Source: Chionoecetes opilio
Lineage: Eukaryota > Arthropoda > Malacostraca > Decapoda > Majidae
Assembly (NCBI GenBank): GCA_016584305.1
Contig: JACEEZ010020393.1
Coordinates: 1-64,000, forward strand
Direction: 5' to 3'
DNA: 64,000 nucleotides
Shown here: positions 12,894 through 23,290 of the stretch, piece by piece
How the letters are laid out: every line of letters starts with the position of its first letter
Position numbering within the stretch: the stretch's first letter is position 1
The notes under the pieces: generated by a model
Databases searched by the model: none
What the model was told of the DNA's origin: nothing
What the model saw: only the letters and a program-made list of their open reading frames with translations
Program-made: the position numbers and the translations under genes

Positions 12894-13561
12894 TACCGTA
12901 GATAACAGTGAAGTCGCCAGTTCAACGTTTCTTTGTTATGTACAGCCGTGTGGTGGCGTTAATACTTACATTTGTACATCCATGATTCCAGGAAAGTTAG
13001 AAGGGTCTATCTGGAAAGTCTGTGTCATTTTGTCTTCATCTGTGTCATATTAGGGCTATAAATGAACAAATGACAAAAATAAAACCGAGTGGCGACCTTG
13101 CTATACCTACTACAGTAAAGTCGCCAGCTAGTATTTTAACCCAACAGTTGAGTCGCCACTCTGGGGAATTCAGGGAAATTAGAGGTAAAGTAAAACAAGT
13201 CTCTATATATATATTAGCTGCGGAAGATGCTTGGATATATAAAAATTCCTCTACCAACGTGAAAACAAATTCTATTAAAGTTTGAAAGATCTGGCAAGTC
13301 TTGTGTCCTGTCGCCCGAAAGGTGATGAGCTGCTGTCTGTCATCGCGCCAAGAAAAACTTGAGAAGCAAAATGTGCAACAGTTATACTTGCAGCTACAAA
13401 GCATAAAACAACGCTGAAACAGTGTAGATTATACAGTCATGATATAAACTACTGTGTATCATTTTCAGTGGCACAGACACAGCAGTAGTGAGGCTATCAT
13501 TCGTAATATTTGGCGCCTGGCGACATCACTGCAGGTGGCGACTTCACTGTTATCTACGGTA
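12894..13561 (+). mobile_element. CCGT foldback MITE copy B (long form)
   Basis: Ends TACCGTAGATAACAGTGAAG / CACTGTTATCTACGGTA form the inverted repeat. The interior shares two long blocks with copy A (around TCCATGATTTCAGGACAGTT-type sequence and GCAGCTACAAAGCATAAAAC). It adds about 170 bases of its own and repeats the motif AAGTCGCCAG internally. Confidence 0.8.
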
Positions 13562-13770
13562 GGTAGTAAACACAGCAGGGATAAAATACAGCACTCCTCC
13601 TAAACTATACTTAACATACATTTCTCTCGTAGAATATCCCAATTTAATGATTATTTATATACAGAAGGGATAAAATACAGCAAGGAATACAGAAAAAGTT
13701 AATATCAGTAAATGGGGAACTAGGCTCATACTCCTCGTAGACTATCCTTAACATAAATATCCTAGACAGG

Positions 13771-13972
13771 TACTCTCCCTATAAACAAAAGCTTTAATAA
13801 CTTCTTTATGACGTCACTGCCAGGGTTCTGTCTAGTTTCTAAAGACAGACTAAGTATTCACCTATCACTGAGAGACTAATTTAGGTGAGAAATAGTACTG
13901 CTTACCTTATTGTAGAGGATATTTCTCCAAGACGACGAGATGTACACAACAAAAACACTCCTTGACGCGCAC
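13771..13972 (+). repeat. ~200-bp interspersed repeat, copy 2
   Basis: Near-identical to 11876-12075, including TGACGTCA at 13809-13816. It is followed directly by the foldback element at 13994. Confidence 0.8.
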
Positions 13973-13993
13973 ACACAGTTATCAAATATCCAA

Positions 13994-14217
13994 AGCCGTG
14001 TTTTTGTGGTCCAAGCACCGTCTTGGATTACGAAGACCACTCCAATAACACTTGCTGAAATGTGTGTTTGTGATATTGTTTGCAATGTTTTGGACTGATT
14101 ATTATTTCGGCCCCTACCAAGCTTGTTGTGTTTTTGTCGCAGAAACCAATCCGTTTTCAATTGCGAGAAAAAACGGTCTTCGTACCAAGACGGTGCTTGG
14201 ACGACAAAAACACGGCT
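13994..14217 (+). mobile_element. 224-bp foldback MITE
   Basis: Left arm AGCCGTGTTTTTGTGGTCCA + AGCACCGTCTTGG. Right arm is its reverse complement with a single change over the first 30 bases, and the arms extend imperfectly through TACGAAGACC. No clear target-site duplication and no coding capacity. Confidence 0.78.
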
Positions 14218-14218
14218 C

Positions 14219-14352
14219 TATACAGAATACTGTTTTAAGGATGATTCATACACTTTAGGGATAGAAATAGTCCGAATACCCTGTTTTAAGGATTATTCAT
14301 ACTTTAATCCTATACAGAATACCGTTTTAAGGATGATTCATACACTTCAGGG
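14219..14352 (+). repeat. ~40-bp tandem repeat, three diverged copies
   Basis: Units around TACAGAATACCGTTTTAAGG then ATGATTCATACACTT. Confidence 0.75.
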
Positions 14353-14457
14353 TTTGAAATATAGTCCTCCTTTATTATCTCGTATAAAGACTTAGAAGTA
14401 CCATGACTACACGTGATGGATGGCCAGCGTGGCAGCGGCGGCAGGGACAGAACACTC

Positions 14458-14530
14458 ACCTATACCCTAGATCTTGCTCCTTGTACCCTAGATCCTCCTC
14501 CTTGTACCCTAGATCCTCCTCCTTTACCCT
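14458..14530 (+). repeat. ~21-bp tandem repeat
   Basis: Three to four units around TACCCTAGATCCTCCTCCTT. Confidence 0.8.
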
Positions 14531-14879
14531 AGCCTTCACAACGCCAGGGTAAACACATTCACCTATACTCAAGATCTCTCCCTGGCTCGTCACAGTCACC
14601 GCGCCACCAGGGGGGCTCGAAGGTGGGTATGGTAGGTTAGGGAACAATAACGCAACCAAAATAGGTAAATCCATTAGGTAATTACTAAGTGCCGTAGTTT
14701 ACAATGGCCGAAGTGTGTGTTGCCATATTAATAATGCTTTTTTAATCATATTTCTCCACCCTTTGTTATTGTAATGGTTAAAACACTGTTATTTATGCCT
14801 AAGAAGCTATTATAGACTATGTGATTCTGCTAATTAATTTATGGGATGCTAAAATAACCCACGGATTGGGACGAAATGA

Positions 14880-15160
14880 AAGGCTAGGGAGGGTGAGAGG
14901 GGAAATGTGAGGGGAGAAATGAAGCCATGTGAAGGTGAGAGGGGAGAATGAGAGGGGAGAAATGAAGCCAAGGGAGAATGAGGGGAGAAATGAAGCCATG
15001 GGAGGGTGAGAGGGGAAATGTGAGGGGAGAAATGAAGCCAAGGGAGGGTGAGAGGGGAAATGTGAGGGGAGAAATGAAGCCAAGGAAGGGTGAGAGGGGA
15101 AATGTGAGGGGAGAAATGAAGCCAAGGGGAGGTAGAAGGGGAAAATGTGAGGGGAAAAAA
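14880..15160 (+). repeat. 42-bp purine-rich minisatellite, about six copies
   Basis: Unit GGGTGAGAGGGGAAATGTGA + GGGGAGAAATGAAGCCAAGG. Open frames on both strands come from the repeat. Confidence 0.93.
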
Positions 15161-15185
15161 GTAAATAGGCGAACATATAATAGGA

Positions 15186-15254
15186 TGATTGATTGATTTA
15201 ATGCCAAAAAAGGGAATGTGCCAGAGGTCAGAGGTCATATGGCATTAATAGGAT

Positions 15255-15255
<1 letters not shown>
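15186..15255 (+). mobile_element. Interspersed repeat, GATTTAATGCCAAAAAAGGG family, copy 1
   Basis: Segment TTGATTGATTTAATGCCAAA then AAAGGGAATGTGCCAGAGGT and CATATGGCATTAATAGGATG. Related copies follow the LINE remnant at 42.9 kb and occur at 47.84 kb, so it is probably the 3' region of a LINE family. It runs straight into a TAG array. Confidence 0.7.
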
Positions 15256-16470
<1,215 letters not shown>

Positions 16471-16496
16471 AAAAAAGTAAAGGTCAACGGAATGTA

Positions 16497-16840
16497 AACA
16501 TAAAAATAGGATGTCAAGTAATAAGATAGGTCAATAGGATAAGAATAGGTCAAAGAATAGGATAGGTCAATAGGTCAAGATAATAGGATAGGATAAGAAC
16601 AGGTCAAGATAATAGGACAGGATAATAATAGGTCAAAGAATAGGATAGGTCAATAGGATAAGAATAGGTCAAGATAATAGGATAGGTCAATAGGATAAGA
16701 ATAGGTCAAGATAATAGGATAGGTCAATAGGATAAGAATAGGTCAAGATAATAGGATAGGTCAATAGGATAAGAATAGGTCAAGATAATAGGATAAGAAT
16801 AGGTCAAGATAATAGGATAGGTCAATAGGATAAATAAAAA
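16497..16840 (+). repeat. 37-bp minisatellite
   Basis: Unit GATAGGTCAATAGGATAAGA + ATAGGTCAAGATAATAG, about nine copies, some shortened. Confidence 0.93.
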
Positions 16841-16948
16841 ATAGGTTATCGCGGCGTTGATAAGGAAATCCTGGCGGTCTTTGGATATAAAAAATGGTCC
16901 TGCACATTCTTTGGACAGAGGAGGCGGGGCCGCTATCTCCCCTCGTCA

Positions 16949-16974
16949 CCCACACACACACCCATACACACACC

Positions 16975-17013
<39 letters not shown>

Positions 17014-17119
17014 ATACCCCCCCCCACATACACACACACACACACCCACCCACACACCCACACAACCATACACACCCACCCACCCACACACACCCACACC
17101 CCCACACATACACCCACAC
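16949..17119 (+). repeat. CA-rich microsatellite
   Basis: Impure (CA)n with CCCA and CCCAT interruptions. It is the insertion site of the hAT-like element that follows. Confidence 0.93.
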
Positions 17120-17388
17120 CAAGGGCGTAGCCAGGAAAAATAATTGTGTGGGGCCACCTGGCAATGATGGTTGAGGTGTGGGTGGCTTATCAGCTGGGGG
17201 TCTGGGAGGCGCTGGAAGCCCCCCAGAGAATATTGTTGAAGATATGACTTAATTGGGGGCATATTGAGCCCTATGGGGGGTCATTGATTGGTTCTGTGCA
17301 TGATATTCAATATAGTAAAATTGATGAAATTATACCCTACACTCCTACAGTAGTGTTGAATTGGCCCCCCCCTCTGGCTACGCCCTTG
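17120..17388 (+). mobile_element. hAT-like MITE, 269 bp
   Basis: Termini CAAGGGCGTAGCCAG and CTGGCTACGCCCTTG are perfect 15-bp inverted repeats. The element is flanked by ACCCACAC at 17112-17119 and again at 17389-17396, an 8-bp direct repeat as expected for hAT insertions. The flank is low-complexity CA sequence, so the duplication alone is not conclusive. No transposase frame. Confidence 0.8.
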
Positions 17389-17396
17389 ACCCACAC

Positions 17397-17468
17397 TCAT
17401 ACCCCCCCACCCCCACACCCACACACACACCCCCACCCACACACACACACACCCACACACACACACGC
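17397..17468 (+). repeat. CA-rich microsatellite
   Basis: Continuation of the CA tract on the other side of the hAT-like element. Confidence 0.9.
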
Positions 17469-17698
17469 GAGGGAAGACAACGCCCCGACCCATTCTTCAT
17501 ATTTTTTTGTAGTTTTCATTCTTTGGGTTTTGCGTTAAAGCTTCACAAGTAGGCTACAAGTAAACAAGTAAACAAGTAAACATACAAACAAAGGAACCGA
17601 CGAACGAACGAACAAAGAAACAGACACACACACAAACAAACAAACACGTTATAGCTTTTCACAGTATATAATTTGGTCTGGATAGCGATATTAAAGCC

Positions 17699-17700
<2 letters not shown>

Positions 17701-17761
<61 letters not shown>
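17701..17761 (+). repeat. (CT)n microsatellite
   Basis: About 30 CT units. Confidence 0.95.
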
Positions 17762-17762
<1 letters not shown>

Positions 17763-17944
17763 AAACCATGTCCCGTTTTTAATGATCTTTCTCCGTTTTC
17801 TTTCATCACTTTTTAACACAGACTTAACTAATTATTTTTTTCTAATAATATTGTAGCGACAAACTCCACTACTGTTATAATGTTATATAGTTACAATGCC
17901 GACGTACTTAAGCTTTCTTAGTTCACACACACACACACGCACAC

Positions 17945-17975
<31 letters not shown>

Positions 17976-18480
17976 GGAAAAAGTTACATGACATCTTAAT
18001 TTTTTTCTCGAGTACAAGACAATTTTTCTGCTTTAACCATTTCATATTAATTTTTTATCATTAATTATTAGTTATAGTTGTTATCGGTATTATTATCATC
18101 GTTATTCATTATTCCTAGCATTATTATTATTATGGTTATTCATATTTTTTCCTCATCCCATATGATTTTTTTTCTTATTATCTGGCTTAAAAATTATTAG
18201 AAAGAATTAATTGAACAGCGAAATTTTTTTAACATAGAAATAATAACTTGAATAAAAATTAGTCTTAAGCTATGTATCACAATTCGGTTTAGATTCTTAG
18301 GATAAAATTCTTATGTATAGATTCTTATGATAGAGTCACTGCCTTATGACGAGTGTTGCCAATGGGTGATCACGTCAATATTAACACAGTCACATTATAT
18401 TTATCCGTCAAGGCCAATAATTCCCTCTCTCCCTCTCTCTTAGAATTACTACAGTACTGTATTGTGTTCTATCAAGACTG
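17762..18480 (+). other. AT-rich sequence without recognised genes
   Basis: Apart from a (CA)n tract at about 17924-17974 I see no exon, RNA gene or repeat family here. Confidence 0.6.
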
Positions 18481-18482
18481 GA

Positions 18483-18613
18483 TGTATGTATGTATGTATG
18501 TGTGTATGCATGTGTGTGTATGCATGTGTGTGTGTGTGTGTATATGTGTGTGCGTGTGTGTGTGTGTGTCTGTGTGTACGTGTGTGTATGCATGTGTGTG
18601 TGTCTGTGTGTAC

Positions 18614-18649
<36 letters not shown>

Positions 18650-18698
18650 GTGTCTGTGTGCGTGTCTGTGTCTGTGTCTGTGTGTGTGTCTGTGTGTG

Positions 18699-18759
<61 letters not shown>

Positions 18760-18789
18760 ATGTGTGTCTGTGTGTGTGTGTATGTGTAC

Positions 18790-18821
<32 letters not shown>

Positions 18822-18832
18822 GTGTCTGTGTG

Positions 18833-18914
<82 letters not shown>
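18483..18914 (+). repeat. (GT)n / TATG compound microsatellite
   Basis: A GT array interrupted by TATG, TACG, TCTG and GCGT, ending in about 35 pure GT units. Cys/Val and His/Thr frames are artefacts. Confidence 0.95.
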
Positions 18915-18915
<1 letters not shown>

Positions 18916-19072
18916 ATCCAAATACTCACAATTGTGCATAGGACGATCTTACAGTATACATACATCACGTTCATGTGTACACACTTATGTATACACACAC
19001 ACATACATACATACAGACATACGTACGTACATACATACACCATATCAACGGCGGAACAGGTTTGGCGGGTCC

Positions 19073-19073
<1 letters not shown>

Positions 19074-19123
<50 letters not shown>

Positions 19124-19239
19124 TGGAAAAGAGCTAATGAACACATCTCTCTCTCTCTCTCTCTCTCTCTCCCTTATCCATCAATCCCCAACAAACAAAT
19201 CGCTTCAGTAACATGAATTAACTGCTAGTACATACAATC

Positions 19240-19300
<61 letters not shown>
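19074..19300 (+). repeat. GA and CT microsatellites
   Basis: (GA)n 19075-19122, (CT)n 19147-19172 and (CT)n 19245-19301. GA and CT tracts facing each other could pair as a hairpin. Confidence 0.93.
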
Positions 19301-19301
<1 letters not shown>

Positions 19302-19304
<3 letters not shown>

Positions 19305-20005
19305 CATCTCACGTTTGTGGCAGAGCGGAGTGGCTAGCAGGAAAAAGGGGGGTGCACATTTTTTTCGGGGGGGCCGCGCATATTTTTCGGGGGGGGGGGG
19401 GGGATAGGGGGGTAGCATAGGTATTTAGACACATTTCCTTCTTCTTCTTCTTCCTTACTTAATAATCAGGCCACTAGTCTATCTATTAATGGTAGTAGTA
19501 GTAGTAGTAACATCTATAAACACATCAATATTATCAAAATGAAGACATAATCAGTATCCATTTCCTTAATTTCTTCTTGTTTTTATCACTGTTCAAATAT
19601 CACCATCATCGTCATCATCATCATCATCATCATCATAATCATCAGCATTAAAGCATAGTAATGATAATAAACATCAACTTATCTCACACACACTCACACA
19701 CACACACAGATATATTATAATAACGTCCAATATGACACCGAATTATCATCATCATCATCATCATCATTATTATATACTATACGATAATAATAATGAGTCC
19801 ATAAAAAAAGGTCAACAGAGTTATTCCTATCACAGACCAATAGCACTTCTTCTATTCCATCCAACACAGCCATCGTAATGTTTATAGTTTATCTCTATCG
19901 CATTTTTTACAATAGTCCCCCCGATACAATACATCAAAAAGCCACCACTCCGCTCAAACAGCCAAGACACGAAGGACATTTCAAGCCCAAGATCGAGAGA
20001 AGTAA
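19302..20005 (+). other. AT-rich sequence with short simple repeats
   Basis: Contains a G-run at 19385-19403, TAG and ATC trinucleotide tracts (19490-19510, 19605-19635, 19745-19768) and scattered CA. No gene recognised. Confidence 0.6.
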
Positions 20006-20150
20006 TGACGTCATACTGAGGATCCCAAACTCTGATTGGCTCCCAGAAGCCCCAACTCTCGCTGTGATTGGCTGGCTCTTGACTCCACGTGACGTCATGA
20101 GCGAGACGGACGCCTATTGGTCCTCCCGTCTGTACTTCTTCCTATATTGG
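20006..20150 (+). promoter_or_regulatory. CRE / CCAAT-box cluster
   Basis: Two perfect CRE octamers TGACGTCA (20006-20013, 20090-20097) are interleaved with four ATTGG pentamers (20035-20039, 20067-20071, 20116-20120, 20146-20150), i.e. CCAAT on the - strand. Three of the four are followed by C or T as in NF-Y sites. CRE-to-CCAAT gaps are about 20 bases, close to two helical turns. Such clusters are typical of CREB/ATF plus NF-Y driven promoters. No exon could be tied to it, so the promoter role is inference. Confidence 0.5.
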
Positions 20151-20151
20151 T

Positions 20152-20362
20152 TTAACCCCTTGAGGCCCAGAACGTAATTTCCATTGTAATATGACTGCCA
20201 TTAGACGATTTTAATGAACATAAGCAATAGTATAGAGCATGACCTGTTTAGTATCCTTGTCCACTAACTCATTTGGTTTATTTAGTTACTTTTTCGTAGT
20301 TTTATGGCTGAACCACTGCCGATCTTATATAGCCAAGGAAGCTCTGGGCGTGAAGGGGTTCA
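20152..20362 (+). mobile_element. TTAA-MITE copy 5
   Basis: Starts TTAACCCCTTGAGGCCCAGA and ends GCTCTGGGCGTGAAGGGGTT, the last TTAA being changed to TTCA. It abuts the CRE/CCAAT cluster. Confidence 0.85.
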
Positions 20363-20653
20363 GGTGTTTAGAGGAGCAACGAGTAGATTACAAGTAACAG
20401 TTAGGTGTGTAAACAATACTTGTCTCATCGCTACGCCCTATATCTTCCTTTCCCACGCCACGGCACTTAAGACTTACCTATATAACACTTTACAGCATCT
20501 TAACTCACTTATAATTCTCTTAAATTCGAGTTTTCTTCTTAACATTTTCTTTAACATAGATTGCTTTGAGGAAAAAACAGCAACAGAGAAGTATTGGACA
20601 GAGAAAGGAGAAGCTAACCACAGGGTATTAATTTTTTTTAAACTGGCACAGTG

Positions 20654-20753
<100 letters not shown>

Positions 20754-20971
20754 TGACTTCCTTTCCTTTACAGTTATAATATTTTTTTCATCTTTCACCT
20801 ATTCTTTTTAAAGCTATGGGATTATTATGTACAAATATTTAACAGAATAGATCATTATTTCACCCCAGCATGAACCTCTTCAAGGGGGGCTCGAACCACG
20901 GCACCACAACATGAACACGACACAGACAGCCAATCAGCCAGCGATGAGGCGATCTAATTCCTCTCCCCCTC

Positions 20972-21094
20972 CCTTCCTTCCTTCCTTCCTTCCTTCTTTC
21001 CTTCCTTGGTCCGCGTCTTTGAAACTTGAATGTTGAAATGCGAATCATTGCGCGTCTGTTATTAACGCTTTATCTCTCCATCCGTGTGTGTGTG

Positions 21095-21131
<37 letters not shown>
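20972..21131 (+). repeat. (TTCC)n and (GT)n microsatellites
   Basis: (TTCC)n 20973-21007 and (GT)n 21085-21131. Confidence 0.9.
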
Positions 21132-21133
<2 letters not shown>

Positions 21134-21377
21134 ATGGAGGCACCCCCGGGCACTGGGGGCACCAATGCAACACAGTAAATCTTGAGGCGCGTCCGGTGCG
21201 TGGGGGGGGAGGCGAGAGGGTTGTGTGGTGCCCTTGGCGCGGTGGCCTGGCCGGCACGCTGCTGTGTTGGCAGCGGAGCGGTGGACTGGTCTGGTCCGGG
21301 CGTCGCGTCACTCAGCGGGAGGACGAGTCACTGGCTGTTTCTGTGGCATGGACTCTAAAGTCGTCAGTCGTTACCGT

Positions 21378-22231
21378 GTTTGCCGGCGCATAAGACGCAC
21401 CTTTCTATTCTATTCTAATTGTATCAAAATCTTGCCGCGCGTCTAACGCGGCCGTATTGCGTACGGGCGCACCAATAAACTGTGTGATCACCGTGGTATT
21501 AAGCCCGGTTCCCACCTTCCCGCTTGTACGGCCGCCATACAACAACAATGACGTCACCATCATCACCGCTTGAGTGGTATTTGTGGTAACTGGGCACAGT
21601 TGGCAACTCCGCTCGAGCGGACACCGCCGAGCGGGAGAGATGACTTGAATTTAACTTTGTACGGCGGCCGTTACAGCGGTACGGCGGTGCGGTAGCCTTT
21701 GTTGTGACGTCACTGTGACGTCTTTGTTGTTGTATGGCGGCCGTACAAGCGGGAAGGTGGGAACCGGGCTTTACTTCGACGCGCGCGCCACTCATGATGT
21801 CAGTGGTACAATGAACATTGGTCTAGGACCACTACTAACGCCACTGCCTTCATTATACTTTGTTTAAAACACCATGGATGCAAAAATATTCGTAAATCTG
21901 CTGCCGCGGTGTGGGCTGCAGCATCCCTCACTAGACGCTCACCGCGACCTCGCCCAAGGCACGACTCACGCTCCGGGAGAATCTTGCGTCAAGCCAAAAA
22001 TACGTTAAATTAATCCTATGTCCCCAGGGGTCTCTTAAAATTCTAGACTGATTTTGATCGTAACTTCGAATATTTTTGCGTTTAGAGAATTTTGATATAA
22101 AAAACACGAAACTCTGAGTTTTGGCAAAGCGAGGGTGCGTGAAGCGAGGTCTTGGTGTAGGGTGAAGCACTAAAAGCTTTGCCCACAAACTGTTCCAGTA
22201 AAATATGGGTGCGTCTTATACGCCGGCAAAC
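21378..22231 (+). mobile_element. 854-bp inverted-repeat DNA element
   Basis: The left end GTTTGCCGGCGCATAAGACG + CACC is matched in reverse complement by the right end, differing by one base. The interior has no clear transposase; the longest frame (85 codons, 21931-22188, - strand) matches nothing I know. It contains the Harbinger-like MITE at 21502. No obvious target-site duplication. Likely a non-autonomous DNA transposon of unassigned superfamily. Confidence 0.72.
21502..21770 (+). mobile_element. Harbinger-like MITE, 269 bp, nested
   Basis: Termini AGCCCGGTTCCCACCTTCCC + GCTTGTACGGCCGCCATACA + ACAACAA are repeated inverted at the other end. The arms pair over about 55 bases with one mismatch and include GACGTCAC. 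TTA flanks both sides (21499-21501, 21771-21773), the 3-bp TWA duplication of PIF/Harbinger elements. It lies inside the element 21378-22231, so it is the younger insertion. Confidence 0.85.
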
Positions 22232-22240
22232 GCGTAGCAG

Positions 22241-22276
22241 TGAGTCAGTGAGTCAGCAGGGAGGTGAGTGAGTCAG
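22241..22276 (+). promoter_or_regulatory. Three AP-1-type TGAGTCA sites
   Basis: TGAGTCAG at 22241-22248, 22249-22256 and 22269-22276, with GAGTCAG again near 22292. TGAGTCA is the AP-1/bZIP consensus. They may be a short tandem repeat only. Confidence 0.45.
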
Positions 22277-22449
22277 CCCGGCCACGGCGCGCGAGTCAGC
22301 GTGGCCCAGCAGCACACACTGCAGCCAGGCAGCGCCAGGCTACTATGTACAGCTGCGGTACAGTACAGTACAGTACAGTACAGTATGTACATCATGATAT
22401 ACACTTATATAACCCTTCACAGTAATGACGCGTTATTCCCTTGAGTCCT

Positions 22450-22564
22450 GCAGGTCATGTGTGACGTCCGCAGGTCATGTGTGACGTCCGCAGGTCAAGT
22501 GACGTCCGCAGGTCATGTGTGACGTCCGCAGGTCATGTGTGAGTGCCGCAGGTCACGGCGGTGC
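22450..22564 (+). promoter_or_regulatory. 20-bp tandem module with AGGTCA and TGACGTCC sites
   Basis: Six units (spacing 20, 20, 18, 20, 20) of GCAGGTCATGTGTGACGTCC. AGGTCA starts at 22452, 22472, 22492, 22510, 22530 and 22550. TGACGTCC follows in the first four. AGGTCA is the nuclear-receptor half-site, and TGACGT is the CRE/ATF core. The last two units have decayed CRE halves. Regulatory function is inferred. Confidence 0.5.
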
Positions 22565-22763
22565 CGCGCGGCCTCGGGAAAGCTTAGTTACCTACTTTGG
22601 CATTGTGAACCTCTAGTGTGTGTGTGGGCGGAGCGGGCGGAGCGGGCGTCCCAAGTGTTACTATAAAATAGTCTTGACAACAAACATCTAAACATCAGCC
22701 GACACAAGCTTAACATGGGAAAATATTTCACTATATCTCTTTTGGTGATACTGAACCAAGAGT

Positions 22764-22893
<130 letters not shown>

Positions 22894-22975
22894 CCAGGGA
22901 GGGCTACACAGGTGACAGTTAGTCTCAACAACAATAACAACAACAACAACGTGTCCCCGGCAGCAGCAACGCGAG

Positions 22976-23099
22976 GCGGCGTGGTGCGCGGGGCGGGGCG
23001 GGGCGGGGCGTGGTGGTGGTGGTACAGTGCCGGTGCGGTACAGCGTGGCAGTGTGGTGCGGCGCGGCAGTGTGTGGTACTATGTGGCGGTGGTGATGGG

Positions 23100-23177
<78 letters not shown>

Positions 23178-23290
23178 TGACGGGCTGCAAGTTACAGTGA
23201 TGGCGTGTGTTGCGAGGTCTGGTGTGTGTGGTGGCGTGCGGTGGTGTGTGGTGTGGTGACACGAGTGAGCGGGGCAGGGCTGGGCGGGTG
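22976..23290 (+). repeat. GC-box tract, GT microsatellite and GGTGTG-rich region
   Basis: GGGGCGGGGCGGGGCGGGG at about 22991-23009, (GT)n 23103-23176, then GTGGTGTG-rich sequence. No exon recognised. Confidence 0.75.

Noticed and set aside
21931..22188. 85-codon frame inside the 854-bp element as a transposase
   Set aside because: Too short, with no DDE or zinc-finger motif; matches no family I can name.
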